From NCBI RefSeq assembly GCF_019219095.1, contig NZ_JAHUWH010000021.1, positions 1-64,000 on the forward strand: DNA of 64,000 nucleotides, written 5' to 3'. This document shows positions 21,761-30,752 of this stretch, in pieces. Positions within the stretch are counted from its first letter, which is position 1. The number at the start of each line of letters is the position of its first letter. The position numbers were made by a program, and so were the translations under genes. The notes below the pieces were generated by a model. It did not search any database. It was not told the origin of the DNA and saw only the letters and a list, made by a program, of their open reading frames with translations. This DNA is from Acidovorax sp. sic0104 (GTDB lineage: Bacteria > Pseudomonadota > Gammaproteobacteria > Burkholderiales > Burkholderiaceae_C).

Positions 21761-21863
21761 GAAAGCCGGTAAAAGGCCCGGCGACAAGGCGCACGACGCG
21801 CCGAGAGATGAATACCGCAAACGGGCTGCAAAGACGCAGCAGCCGGACCTTTTCCCGGCTTTC
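21761..21863 (-). ncRNA. Long stem with two inner hairpins in the pcm-nlpD gap
   Basis: Arms 21761-21781 and 21843-21863 pair over 21 positions. Read on the minus strand there is one mismatch and one G-U pair; on the plus strand there are two mismatches, so the minus strand folds better. The 61-base interior contains two smaller hairpins, GGCGC/GCGCC and CTGC/GCAG. It could be a leader element of nlpD or a separate small RNA. No known RNA family was recognised. Confidence 0.4.
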
Positions 21864-21873
21864 CCAATGCGTT

Positions 21874-21923
21874 GGGCCATGAGGTCAACGTTTGCGCGGG
21901 AACAATCGCTGACCTCATGGTCC
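21874..21923. repeat. Inverted repeat in the pcm-nlpD gap
   Basis: Eleven perfectly paired bases (CCATGAGGTCA at 21877-21887 and TGACCTCATGG at 21910-21920) extend to 17-base arms with one mismatch and one wobble, around a 16-base loop. It stands 10 bases upstream, in minus-strand terms, of the larger stem at 21761-21863. Confidence 0.6.
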
Positions 21924-21953
21924 GACGAAGGGGGTGCAAAGACTGCTGGCCCC

Positions 21954-22730
21954 CTAGGCAACCCCCGATTTTAGGGGGACAAAATGTACGGGCTCCAGCA
22001 CGTTTTGTTTCAATCCGTGCGGGGTTTTGTCGATCACGAGCAACATCTGCTGGCCGCCCGCCACGGCCATGGGCGCCACAAGCCGCCCGCCCACGGCCAA
22101 CTGATCGCACCACGCCTGCGGCACGGCATCGCCGCCCGCTGCCGCAATGATGGCTGCATACGGCGCGCCTTTGGCATAGCCAAGCATCCCATCCCCGAAC
22201 AGCAGATGGACATTGGCCAGGCGAAATGGCCGCAGGTTGCCACGGGCCTTGTCGTGCAGCCCGCGCAGCCGCTCCAGGGTATAGACCTCGCGGGCCAGGT
22301 GGCTCAACACGGCTGCCTGATAGCCGCAGCCCGTGCCGATCTCCAGCACCCGGCCCAGTCCGCCGGAGCGCGCGCCTTCGGAGCCCAGCAGCAACTCGCA
22401 CATGCGGGCCACCACGTTGGGCTTCGAGATGGTCTGGCCGAGCCCGATGGGCAGGCTGGTGTCCTCGTACGCCTGGTTGACCAGCGCGCTGTCCACGAAC
22501 CGGTGGCGCTCCACCGCTCCCATGGCCTGCAGGACGGCGGGCGATGTGATGCCGCCCGCTGCCAGCTTTTGCACCATGCGCGCGCGCACGGCTGCGGAAT
22601 CGAGTCCCACGCCCACGGGCGAGGGCGCTGCAGCGTGCCGTGCGGGCGGCGCTGCAGGGGCCGGCCTCGCAGGTGTTGGGGCCGCCGCGCCCGGAAGCCG
22701 GGCCGGGAATCCGGGGCGGCGCTGCTGCAT
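21954..22730 (-). CDS. pcm: Protein-L-isoaspartate O-methyltransferase
   Basis: A 258-residue SAM-dependent enzyme that starts repair of isoaspartyl residues in aged proteins. The SAM-binding motif VLEIGTGCGYQAAVL lies near residue 127, and GQTISKPNVVARM just before it is typical of the family. The first 45 residues are an Ala/Pro/Arg-rich extension absent from E. coli Pcm. The ATG at 22730 comes 2 bases after the surE stop; the surE-pcm-nlpD order is conserved in proteobacteria. Confidence 0.95.
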   Translation of the reverse strand: MQQRRPGFPARLPGAAAPTPARPAPAAPPARHAAAPSPVGVGLDSAAVRARMVQKLAAGGITSPAVLQAMGAVERHRFVDSALVNQAYEDTSLPIGLGQTISKPNVVARMCELLLGSEGARSGGLGRVLEIGTGCGYQAAVLSHLAREVYTLERLRGLHDKARGNLRPFRLANVHLLFGDGMLGYAKGAPYAAIIAAAGGDAVPQAWCDQLAVGGRLVAPMAVAGGQQMLLVIDKTPHGLKQNVLEPVHFVPLKSGVA

Positions 22731-22732
22731 CG

Positions 22733-23521
22733 TCACGCTTTCGGGGCGTGGGCTGCGCCCGCCGCCAGCCGCGACGCGGTCTGCGCCCAGTAACCCAGAT
22801 TGTCGTGGTCGGTCAGGTCCACCTTCAGTGGGGTGATCGACACATGGCCCTGCACCGTGGCGTGGAAGTCGGTGCCCTCTGCGTCGTCCTTGGCGGCTCC
22901 TGCGCCGCCGATCCAGTACATCGCCTCGCCCCGCGGGCTTTCCTGCACGATGACGCGCTCGGCCGCATGGCGGCGGCCCAAACGGCACAGCTTGATGGGT
23001 TTGATGACCTCAAAAGGCAGGTTGGGGATGTTCACGTTCAGCAGCCAGGGAGTGTCATTCACCAGTTGCTGCGCACGCATTTGCTCCACGATCTCCCGGG
23101 CCTTGGCCGCAGCTGCCTCGATTTCGCCCCAGCCTTTGTCGACCTGGGAGAACGCGATGGCCGGAATGCCGAACAAATAGCCTTCCATCGCCGCGCCCAC
23201 CGTGCCCGAGTAGATGGTGTCGTCGCCCATGTTGGCGCCGTTGTTGATGCCGGAGACCACAAGGTCGGGCCGGTAGCCCAGCAGCCCGGTGAGTGCGATG
23301 TGCACGCAGTCGGCCGGCGTGCCGTTCACGTACCGAAAGCCGTTGTGGGCCTGGGTGACGGTCAGCGGCGAATGCAGGGTCAGGGCGTTGGACTTGGCAC
23401 TGTTGTTGTGCTCGGGCGCTACCACCTCCACCTCGACCCCGTCGAGGGTCTTGAGCGCATCGTGCAGCGCCACGATGCCCGGGGCCTGGTAGCCGTCGTC
23501 GTTGGAGATCAGAATTTTCAT
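22733..23521 (-). CDS. surE: 5'/3'-nucleotidase SurE
   Basis: A 262-residue metal-dependent phosphatase acting on nucleoside monophosphates and short polyphosphate. The start MKILISNDDGYQAPG holds the metal-binding Asp pair at residues 8-9, and SGINNGANMGDDTIYSGTV carries the conserved Ser/Asn site. First gene of the minus-strand surE-pcm-nlpD-rluD group; a 140-base gap separates it from the divergent oxidoreductase gene. Confidence 0.97.
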   Translation of the reverse strand: MKILISNDDGYQAPGIVALHDALKTLDGVEVEVVAPEHNNSAKSNALTLHSPLTVTQAHNGFRYVNGTPADCVHIALTGLLGYRPDLVVSGINNGANMGDDTIYSGTVGAAMEGYLFGIPAIAFSQVDKGWGEIEAAAAKAREIVEQMRAQQLVNDTPWLLNVNIPNLPFEVIKPIKLCRLGRRHAAERVIVQESPRGEAMYWIGGAGAAKDDAEGTDFHATVQGHVSITPLKVDLTDHDNLGYWAQTASRLAAGAAHAPKA

Positions 23522-23661
23522 GGGTTGCAGCAGGGGGTTGCAACCGATTGTAGGTCGCGTGCCCGGCCCTCGCGCGTCTTGCAGGCCGTCGCTCGTGGGA
23601 CATCGCGCCGGCAGAGCCCCCGCCTATCATGCGTTCCACAAAATTGACCGGAGACCCTTCC

Positions 23662-24636
23662 ATGCACGCTTGGCTTTGCACCAACCCTGTCGGCGTAGAC
23701 GCCCTGGCCTGGACCGAACTGCCCACGCCCTCGCCCAAGGCCGGCGAGGTGCTCATCGAGATCAAGGCGGCCAGCCTGAACTTCCCCGACCTGCTCATCG
23801 TGCAGAACAAGTACCAGATGAAGCCACCGCTGCCGTTCGTGCCCGGATCCGAATACGCGGGGGTGGTGGCCGCCGTGGGCGACGGCGTGACGCACCTGAA
23901 GGTCGGCCAGAACGTCGCCTGCCTGTCCGGCACGGGGGGTTTCGGCACGCACACCATCGCGCCTGCTGCGCTGTGCATGCCCTTGCCCGACGGCTTCTCG
24001 CATGTGGATGCCGCTGCCTTCATCATGATCTATGCCACGTCCTACCACGCGCTGGTGGACCGCGCCGCGCTCAAAGCCGGGGAGACGGTGCTGGTGCTGG
24101 GCGCTGCCGGCGGCGTGGGCACCTCGGCCATCCAGATCGCCAAGGCCATGGGCGCGCGCGTGATCGCCGCGGCTTCGAGCGACGAGAAATGCGCGCTTTG
24201 CACCTCCATCGGGGCCGACGCCACCATCAACTACAGCAAGGACAACCTGCGCGAGTCCATCAAGGCACTGACCGACGGCAAGGGTCCGGACGTGATCTAC
24301 GACCCTGTGGGCGGCGATTTCGCCGAGCCCGCGTTCCGCTCCATCGCCTGGCGCGGCCGCTACCTGGTGGTGGGGTTTGCGTCCGGCCCCATACCCGCAC
24401 TGCCCTTCAACCTGGCACTGCTCAAGGGCGCGTCCATCGTGGGCGTTTTCTGGGGCGACTTCGCCAAGCGCGAACCCAAGGCCAACGCCGCCATGATGGG
24501 CGAGCTGGCGCAGTGGTATGCCCAGGGCAGGATCAAGCCGGTGATCGACCGCACCATGCCCATGGCCGAGCTGCCCGCGGCCTACGCGCACATGGGTTCG
24601 CGGGGCGTGATGGGCAAGCTGGTGATGGTCAACTGA
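23662..24636 (+). CDS. NADPH:quinone oxidoreductase, MDR family
   Basis: A 324-residue medium-chain dehydrogenase/reductase without zinc ligands, resembling QorA. The GroES-like part contains FPDLLIVQNKYQMKPPLPFVPG, and the Rossmann part has AAGGVGTSAIQIAKAMGA near residue 145. Predicted to reduce quinones or enones with NADPH in the cytoplasm. The ATG at 23662 has a GGAG site 8 bases upstream. It stands alone between surE (divergent) and a diguanylate cyclase gene 90 bases downstream. Confidence 0.9.
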   Translation: MHAWLCTNPVGVDALAWTELPTPSPKAGEVLIEIKAASLNFPDLLIVQNKYQMKPPLPFVPGSEYAGVVAAVGDGVTHLKVGQNVACLSGTGGFGTHTIAPAALCMPLPDGFSHVDAAAFIMIYATSYHALVDRAALKAGETVLVLGAAGGVGTSAIQIAKAMGARVIAAASSDEKCALCTSIGADATINYSKDNLRESIKALTDGKGPDVIYDPVGGDFAEPAFRSIAWRGRYLVVGFASGPIPALPFNLALLKGASIVGVFWGDFAKREPKANAAMMGELAQWYAQGRIKPVIDRTMPMAELPAAYAHMGSRGVMGKLVMVN

Positions 24637-24726
24637 CAACCAGAGGACGCTCGCGATGGCGGCGCGCGCGGGCCGCCTCTGTGTCACACTTGGGCATTCC
24701 GCCCTCTCAGACCCTGGTGTCCGCAC

Positions 24727-26271
24727 ATGGCCGACCGTCCACCTTCAGAAATAGCGCGCGAGACACTCAAGCAACTGGCCATCCGCCGGCTGCAGCCCAC
24801 GCCCGACAACTACCTGGCGCTGTACGACGAGATCGCCGAAACCCGCAGCCCGCAGCCTTTTCCTGAGGGGCCGCTGAGCCAGATCCAGCGGGTGCTCCCC
24901 GGGCAGACCCCCGCGCAAAAGCGCCTGCTGGGCCAGTTCGAGCGGGCCATCATCCAGAAAGACTGGTCGTCGCTGCAAAGCGTGATGGTCGGCTATGCCA
25001 ACCTGGGCCTGAACCCCGCGTCGGCAGCCGCCGCGCCGGTGGAGACGGCAGACCAGGCGCCGGTGGCCACCGCCCACGTCCTGCCCGACGAATTCGCGCA
25101 GATCCTGTCACGCCTGCTCGACAACGTGCTGCCCGCGCTGGGGGACGACGATGCGCGCGTGATCGAGATGGCGCAGCAACTGGTCACGTTCCTCAAGGAA
25201 CCGGCCCCTCCCATCTCCACCGTCCAGCTCATGCTGGGCAACTTCACCTACCGGCTGTCGTTCGCCACCGAAGAGCAAAGCGCCATACGCACCGGCCTGC
25301 TGGAGCTGCTGCACATGGTGTTCGAGAACATCGCCGTGCTCAGCGCCGAAGACCGCTGGCTGCAGGGCCAGGCCCAGGCGCTGATGGCCGCGTCCACCCC
25401 GCCGCTCACCCTGCGCCGCCTGGACGATGTGCAGCGCCGGCTCAAGGACGTGATCTTCAAGCAGACCGAGGCCAAGGCCCGCACGGTCGAAGCGCAGGAA
25501 CAGATGAAGGAGATGCTCACGACCTTCATCGAGAGACTGGCGCGGATCACCGCGTCCAGCACCACCTACCAGGGCACCATGGAGCGCTGCGCCGACCTGA
25601 TCGGCAAGGCCAACACGATCGAGGAAATTGCCCCCGTGCTCCAGGAAGTGATGAGCGCCACCCGCTCCATGGCCCTGGACAGCCGCGTGACCCACGACGA
25701 ACTGCAGGACCTGCGCGAGCGCACCGAAGCCAAGCGCGCCGAAGTGGCCAAGCTGCAGGAAGAGCTCGACCGCGCCAGCGCCCAGGCCCGGCACGACCCG
25801 CTGACGGGCTCGCTCAACCGCAAGGGCCTGGACGAGGCCATGGAGCGAGAGATAGCCCGGTCACGCCGCCTGGGCTCGCCGCTGTGCCTGGCGCTGCTCG
25901 ACGTTGACAACTTCAAGACCCTGAACGACCGGCTGGGGCACGCCGGCGGCGACGCCGCCCTGGTGCACCTGGCGCAGGTCACGCGCGAGGTCATGCGGCC
26001 GCAGGACTTGCTGGCGCGCTATGGCGGCGAAGAGTTCGTGCTGGTGCTGCCCGACACCACCGTCGAGAGCGGCGTGGCCGCCATGACGCGGCTGCAGCGC
26101 GAGCTGACCACCCGCTTCTTCCTGCAGGGCACCGAAAAGGTGCTCATCACCTTCAGCGCCGGCGTGGCCCAGCTGACGGACAGTGAAGACAGTGCCGACG
26201 CCATCCGCCGCGCGGACCAGGGCATGTACCTGGCCAAGCGCGCGGGCAAGAATCGGGTGATGCCGGCTTGA
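24727..26271 (+). CDS. Soluble diguanylate cyclase (GGDEF)
   Basis: A 514-residue protein with a C-terminal GGDEF domain of about 165 residues. The active site reads GGEEF at 433-437 and is preceded at the correct distance by an inhibitory-site RxxD (RPQD), so it should make cyclic-di-GMP with product inhibition. The first 340 residues are mostly helical, have no transmembrane segment, and end in a coiled coil (LRERTEAKRAEVAKLQEELD), which may mediate dimerisation. The sensory input is unknown. It is probably cytoplasmic. Confidence 0.88.
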   Translation: MADRPPSEIARETLKQLAIRRLQPTPDNYLALYDEIAETRSPQPFPEGPLSQIQRVLPGQTPAQKRLLGQFERAIIQKDWSSLQSVMVGYANLGLNPASAAAAPVETADQAPVATAHVLPDEFAQILSRLLDNVLPALGDDDARVIEMAQQLVTFLKEPAPPISTVQLMLGNFTYRLSFATEEQSAIRTGLLELLHMVFENIAVLSAEDRWLQGQAQALMAASTPPLTLRRLDDVQRRLKDVIFKQTEAKARTVEAQEQMKEMLTTFIERLARITASSTTYQGTMERCADLIGKANTIEEIAPVLQEVMSATRSMALDSRVTHDELQDLRERTEAKRAEVAKLQEELDRASAQARHDPLTGSLNRKGLDEAMEREIARSRRLGSPLCLALLDVDNFKTLNDRLGHAGGDAALVHLAQVTREVMRPQDLLARYGGEEFVLVLPDTTVESGVAAMTRLQRELTTRFFLQGTEKVLITFSAGVAQLTDSEDSADAIRRADQGMYLAKRAGKNRVMPA

Positions 26272-26274
26272 CAA

Positions 26275-26431
26275 GGAATCCCCCCTGAGTCGCCTGCAGC
26301 GCCTTCCCCCCAGGGGGACGCAGAGCTTGGAATCCCCCCTGAGTCGCCTGCAGCGCCTTCCCCCCAGGGGGACGCAGAGTTTGGAATCCCCCTGAGTCGC
26401 CTGTGGCGCCCTCCCCCCAGGGGGACGCCAC
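26275..26431 (+). repeat. Three tandem copies of a 54-bp palindromic element
   Basis: Copies begin at 26275, 26329 and 26383. Each has the form CCCCCTGAG, a CGCC/GGCG-type inner stem, then TTCCCCCC AGGGGGACGC, so each can fold as a hairpin. Copies 1 and 2 are almost identical; copy 3 is diverged. They follow immediately after the GGDEF stop codon and may terminate transcription. A relative in the same gene-end orientation lies at 52839-52877. Confidence 0.8.
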
Positions 26432-26568
26432 CCGTGGCCTGGCAAAGCCAGTTCCACGGTGGCACTGGCCTGGGGGCGCGCCAGTATCGACGTCCGCTTG
26501 ATTAGGATGCTGCTCACAGCAGCGCCTGCTCGGGCTGCTGTTGCGCATCACCTGAAACGTCATCGACC

Positions 26569-28137
26569 ATGGACCGCCGCGCATTTCTACAACTCGCCGC
26601 CAGTGCGGCCACGGCTTCCGCCCTGCCCCACTGGGCGTGGAGCAACGCGCCTTCACTGTCCACCCACCCGTTCGCGCTGGGCGTGGCCAGTGGCGATCCG
26701 GCGCCTGACGGGGTAGTGCTGTGGACGCGGCTGGCGCTTGCTGATGCGGCGCAGCTGCAGACGGCCCACACCGTGCGGTGGGAGGTGGCGCACGATGCGC
26801 GCTTCGCGCAGATCGTCCAGAAGGGCCAGGCCCCTGCCCTGCCGCAGCTCGGGCACAGCGTGCACGTGGAGCTGCGCGGCCTGCAGCCTGGGCGCTGGTA
26901 CCACTACCGCTTCATGCTGGGCGATGCGGTCAGCACCGTGGGCCGCACGCGCACGGCGCCGGCGGCGGGCGACCTGCCGGATGCGCTGCGGGTAGCCTTT
27001 GCCTCGTGCCAGCGGTGGGAGCACGGCCACTATGCGGCATGGCGCCATCTGGCGGCGGACCAGCCTGACCTGGTGCTGTTCCTCGGCGACTACATCTACG
27101 AATACGCCACGCCCAAAAATGCGGCGGACCTGGCGCGCACCCACAGCCTCAAGCTGGCCACCACGCTGGCCGACTACCGCGACCGCTACGCGCTGCACAA
27201 GAGCGACCCCGCCCTGCAGGCCGCGCACGCCGCCTGCCCCTGGGCCGTGACCTGGGACGACCACGAGGTGCAGAACGACTACGCCGCCAGCGCGGGCCGG
27301 GGTGGCGACACAGGCAGCTTCCTGGCCCAGCGCGGCGCCGCATGGCAGGCGTTCTACGAGAACATGCCGCTGCGCGCCACCAGCCTGACCCGGCCGTTTC
27401 CCGACACCCGCTGGGATGCGCTGCAGGTCTACCGCCTGCTGCGCTGGGGACGCCTGGCCCACATCCACCTGCTGGATGCACGCCAGTACCGCAGCTGGCA
27501 GGCCTGCCGTGCGCCGGACTCCGGCAGCGCGGGCGCCGTGCGCGGCGGCAGCTGCGCCGAGTTGGCCGATCCTGCGCGCACCTTCCTGGGCGCGGCGCAG
27601 GAGCAGTGGATCGACGCCGGACTGGCCGCCGACGCGGCAGCCCAGGACGCCACCCGCTGGAGCGTCATCGCGCAGCAGACGCTGTTCGCGCAGCGGCACT
27701 ACCCCTCCGGCACGGTCGGCACCGACAGCTGGGCCGGATACCCCGCCGCCCGCGCCCGCCTGCTCCAGTCGGTGACCCGCCACGCCCCGCGCAACACCGT
27801 TCTGCTGGGCGGCGACATCCACCAGAACTACGTGTGCCGCGTGCACGCCGACATGGACCGCCCCGACTCAGCCGTCATCGCCAGCGAGTTCTGCGGCACC
27901 TCCATCAGCTCGCGCTCGGGCACCACCCAGGACAAGGTCGACGCCGTCGCGCGGCACAACCCCCACGTGCTGCTGGCGCGCTGCGACCAGCGTGGCTACG
28001 GACTGGCGCACATCACCCCAGCGCGCTGGACTACCACCCTGCGCGTGGTGGATGACCCGATGCGCGCCGACAGCGGCGCAAGCACCCTCGCCCGCTTCGT
28101 GGTGGAAGACGGCCGCGCGGGGCCGGTGCAGGCGTGA
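26569..28137 (+). CDS. PhoD-like alkaline phosphatase D, Tat-exported
   Basis: A 522-residue metallophosphoesterase of the PhoD family. The N-terminus MDRRAFLQLAASAATASA is a twin-arginine signal, consistent with folding of a metal enzyme before export to the periplasm. A PhoD_N domain (HPFALGVASGDPAPDGVVLWTRL) precedes the catalytic part, with metal motifs FLGDYIYEY, TWDDHEVQNDY and GGDIHQNYVCR. It should hydrolyse phosphate mono- or diesters. No Pho box was identified upstream. Confidence 0.92.
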   Translation: MDRRAFLQLAASAATASALPHWAWSNAPSLSTHPFALGVASGDPAPDGVVLWTRLALADAAQLQTAHTVRWEVAHDARFAQIVQKGQAPALPQLGHSVHVELRGLQPGRWYHYRFMLGDAVSTVGRTRTAPAAGDLPDALRVAFASCQRWEHGHYAAWRHLAADQPDLVLFLGDYIYEYATPKNAADLARTHSLKLATTLADYRDRYALHKSDPALQAAHAACPWAVTWDDHEVQNDYAASAGRGGDTGSFLAQRGAAWQAFYENMPLRATSLTRPFPDTRWDALQVYRLLRWGRLAHIHLLDARQYRSWQACRAPDSGSAGAVRGGSCAELADPARTFLGAAQEQWIDAGLAADAAAQDATRWSVIAQQTLFAQRHYPSGTVGTDSWAGYPAARARLLQSVTRHAPRNTVLLGGDIHQNYVCRVHADMDRPDSAVIASEFCGTSISSRSGTTQDKVDAVARHNPHVLLARCDQRGYGLAHITPARWTTTLRVVDDPMRADSGASTLARFVVEDGRAGPVQA

Positions 28138-28151
28138 TCGCCGCCGCCCTC

Positions 28152-28216
28152 TTTTGCTATCATTTTGGAAGCTATCCGCGCTTATCCAGCAAAGTCCAGA
28201 CGCCAAAATTACTTGC
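28152..28216 (+). repeat. Dispersed short repeat, TTGCTATC...TAGC type
   Basis: An AT-rich stretch beginning TTTGCTATCA followed by AGCTATCCGCGCTTATCC and ending CCAAAATTACTTGC. It resembles sequences at 36367-36433, 47098-47153 and 52258-52335 in this window. Position is between phoD and ggt. Confidence 0.5.
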
Positions 28217-28307
28217 ACCCTGGCGGCTGTAGCGTGATGTAACGTCGCTCCCCTGTGCACGCCGTGCACCGTACGATGGCCGCTTCCTGCCACGAAGGAG
28301 AAGCTCC

Positions 28308-30152
28308 ATGCCCACCATCGTCCCGCCCGCCGTGGCGTCTAGCCGCAGACTACGCCCCGCCCTGGCAGCTACCGCCGCGCTCGCGGCGCTGCTGGCTGGC
28401 TGCGCAGGCACCACCAGCCCGTCACAGTTCGCCTATACCGTGCCGGTACAGCCCGAAGGCTCGTCGGGCTACACAGAAAAACCGGGCTGGGCCACCGAGA
28501 AGTTCGCCGTGGCGGCCGCCAACCCGCTGGCTACCGATGCGGGCTATCAGGTCCTCAAGGCCGGTGGCTCGGCGGTGGACGCCGCCATCGCCGTGCAGAT
28601 GGTGCTGACCCTGGTTGAGCCCCAGTCCAGCGGCATCGGCGGCGGCGCCTTCCTGCTGCACAGCAGCGGCAAGGCGGTGGAGGCCTATGACGGCCGCGAA
28701 ACCGCGCCCGCTGCGGCCGACGAAAAACTCTTCCTGGGTGCCGACGGCAAGCCCGTTCCGTTCTACGACGGTGTGGTGGGTGGCCGCTCGGTCGGCGTGC
28801 CCGGCACCGTGCGCATGCTGGAGATGGCGCACAAGCAGCACGGCAAGCTGCCCTGGGCCACGCTGTTCCAGCCCGCCATCACGCTGGCCGAGGGCGGCTT
28901 CAAGGTCAGCGCGCGGCTCAACACCCTGGTGAAGGCCGACGCCCACCTCAAGAAGGACCCCGTGGCCGCCGCCTACTTCTACAAGGCCGATGGCGACGCA
29001 CGCGACGTGGGCGTGAACCTGCGCAACCCAGAACTGGCCACCGTGCTGCGCCGCATCGCCGCGGAAGGCAGCAAGGCGCTGCACGAGGGCGAGATCGCCC
29101 AGGCCATAGTGGACAAGGTGCAAAAGCACCCCACCAACCCCGGAAAGCTCAGCCTGTCCGACCTGGCCGGTTACCAGCCCAAGAAACGCGAGGCGCTGTG
29201 CCACGACTACCAGGTGCAGGCCAAGGACTTCCGCGTCTGCGGCTTTCCGCCGCCCAGCTCGGGCGCGATCGCCATCGCGCAGATCCTGGGCATCCTCAAG
29301 AACACCGACGCCGCCGCCATGCCCTTGCAGGACGGCATCCCCTCGGCCGACTGGCTGCACCTGTACACCGAGGCCGCGCGCCTGGCCTTTGCAGACCGCG
29401 CGCAGTACGTGGCCGACCCGGACTTCGTGCAGCCCCCCGCCGGCGGCTGGAGCAGCCTGCTCGCCCCCGCCTACCTGGCCGACCGCGCCAAACTCATCGG
29501 GGCGCAGAGCATGAAGGTGGCGCAGCCCGGCAACCCCGGCGCCGTCAAGACGGGCTACGCGCCCATGCCCGATCAGCCCGAGTACGGCACCAGCCACATC
29601 AGCATCGTCGATGCCTTCGGCAACGCGGTGGCCATGACCACCACCATCGAAGACCAGTTCGGCGCGCGGCAAATGGTGAAGGGATTCTTGCTCAACAACG
29701 AGCTCACCGACTTCAGCTTCGCGCCCACCGACGCGCAAGGCCAGCCCATCGCCAACCGCGTGCAGCCCGGTAAGCGCCCGCGCTCGTCCATGGCGCCCAC
29801 GCTGGTGTTCGACAAGGCCACGGGCGAGCTCTTGATGAGCGGCGGCAGCCCCGGCGGGGCGGCCATCATCCACTACACGGCCAAGACGCTGTACGGCGTC
29901 TTCAACTGGGGACTGATGCCCCAGCAGGCCATCAACCTGCCCAACTTCGGCTCCCTGAACGGCCCCACGCTGCTGGAGGAAAAGCGCTTTCCGCCCTCCA
30001 CGGTGGAAGCCCTGCGCGCCCGTGGCGCCGAGGTGCGCGAGATGAACATGACCAGCGGCCTGCAGGCCATCACACTGGGCAATGCCCATGGCAAGAAACT
30101 GTGGATGGGCGGCGCCGACCCACGGCGCGAGGGCGTGGTGATGGGGGATTGA
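28308..30152 (+). CDS. ggt: Gamma-glutamyltransferase, lipoprotein form
   Basis: A 614-residue Ntn-hydrolase that transfers or hydrolyses the gamma-glutamyl group of glutathione. The precursor cleaves itself before the nucleophile Thr, seen here in YGTSHISIVDAFGNAVAMT, giving large and small subunits. A lipobox LLAGC (Cys 32) predicts membrane anchoring with the enzyme in the periplasm, unlike the soluble E. coli protein. Conserved blocks include PQSSGIGGGAFLL, YDGRETAPA and MSGGSPGGAAIIHYTA. A 170-base gap with a short repeat precedes it. Confidence 0.94.
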   Translation: MPTIVPPAVASSRRLRPALAATAALAALLAGCAGTTSPSQFAYTVPVQPEGSSGYTEKPGWATEKFAVAAANPLATDAGYQVLKAGGSAVDAAIAVQMVLTLVEPQSSGIGGGAFLLHSSGKAVEAYDGRETAPAAADEKLFLGADGKPVPFYDGVVGGRSVGVPGTVRMLEMAHKQHGKLPWATLFQPAITLAEGGFKVSARLNTLVKADAHLKKDPVAAAYFYKADGDARDVGVNLRNPELATVLRRIAAEGSKALHEGEIAQAIVDKVQKHPTNPGKLSLSDLAGYQPKKREALCHDYQVQAKDFRVCGFPPPSSGAIAIAQILGILKNTDAAAMPLQDGIPSADWLHLYTEAARLAFADRAQYVADPDFVQPPAGGWSSLLAPAYLADRAKLIGAQSMKVAQPGNPGAVKTGYAPMPDQPEYGTSHISIVDAFGNAVAMTTTIEDQFGARQMVKGFLLNNELTDFSFAPTDAQGQPIANRVQPGKRPRSSMAPTLVFDKATGELLMSGGSPGGAAIIHYTAKTLYGVFNWGLMPQQAINLPNFGSLNGPTLLEEKRFPPSTVEALRARGAEVREMNMTSGLQAITLGNAHGKKLWMGGADPRREGVVMGD

Positions 30153-30236
30153 TCGATACGGGTTCGCGTTCTGCGTGATTCCGTGCCGTTCGGGCTGAGC
30201 CTGTCGAAGCTTCGTGCTGCTGTTGCTATCCCACCC

Positions 30237-30397
30237 GTCAGGGTTGAGCTTGTCGAAACCTGGGCGCCTCACTCCCGCCCGTTCGGGTTGAGCTTGTCGA
30301 AACCGGGGCGCCTCACCCCCGCCCGTTCGGGTTGAGCTTGTCGAAACCGGGGCGCCTCACCCCCGCCCGTTCGGGTTGAGCTTGTCGAAACCGGGGC
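30237..30397. repeat. 44-bp tandem array, about 3.7 copies
   Basis: Units start at 30237, 30281, 30325 and 30369, exactly 44 bases apart. Each contains GTTCGGGTTGAGCTTGTCGA (first unit slightly changed) and GGGGCGCCTCACCCCCGCCC. The same core, often read in reverse as TTCGACAAGCTCAACC, marks the ends of the long elements beside it and recurs at 46973-47231. Confidence 0.9.
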
Positions 30398-30752
30398 GCG
30401 CTCGCGGGCTCGCTGAGGGGCAGCATGCCTGGTTCAAGGGCGGAGGCCGGGAGTCGCCCGGCGGCGAGTGTCTTTCTTTTGCTTCGCCAAAAGAAAGGCA
30501 CCAAAGAAAAGGCGACCCTGCTGTCTGCGACCCCTTCGCTGCGCTGCGGGGCAACCTGAGGTGCTCGGGCGCGGGGTGTGCCGCAGAACTCACTGCGCGC
30601 TGCGCGCTCCGTTCAGACAACTGCGGCAAGTCAGAGCACGAAGGCGTGTGTCCTGCGGCACACGCCCACCCCGCCCCCTGCGCGCCCCAGGCGCATCCAG
30701 AAGGGATGGAGGGCCGAACAGCCACACGGGCCATTGCTGCGCTCGGCCCCGC
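30374..30752 (-). repeat. Long repeat element, inverted copy
   Basis: Reverse complement of the copies at 30753-31185 and 31231-31667, somewhat diverged. Matching blocks include GGGCTCGCTGA, GCCTGGTTCAAGGGCGG, TTTGCTTCGCCAAAAGAAAG, CGCAGAACTCACTGCGCGC and AACAGCCACACGGGCCAT. Together with the next copy it forms a palindrome with arms of nearly 380 bases centred near 30765. Confidence 0.8.

Noticed and set aside
21761..21923. 6S RNA as an explanation for the pcm-nlpD structures.
   Set aside because: 6S needs one long interrupted hairpin with a central bubble; here there are two separate stems, and the conserved 6S segments were not recognised.
19686..21974. A 762-codon plus-strand frame opposite rluD and nlpD.
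   Set aside because: Antisense shadow of high-GC genes with clear family matches on the other strand.
26275..26431. Tandem repeats considered as a small CRISPR array.
   Set aside because: The units are contiguous with no unique spacers, and no cas gene is present.
30237..30397. 44-bp repeats considered as a CRISPR array or iterons.
   Set aside because: There are no variable spacers and no replication initiator gene; the unit matches the ends of the neighbouring long repeats.
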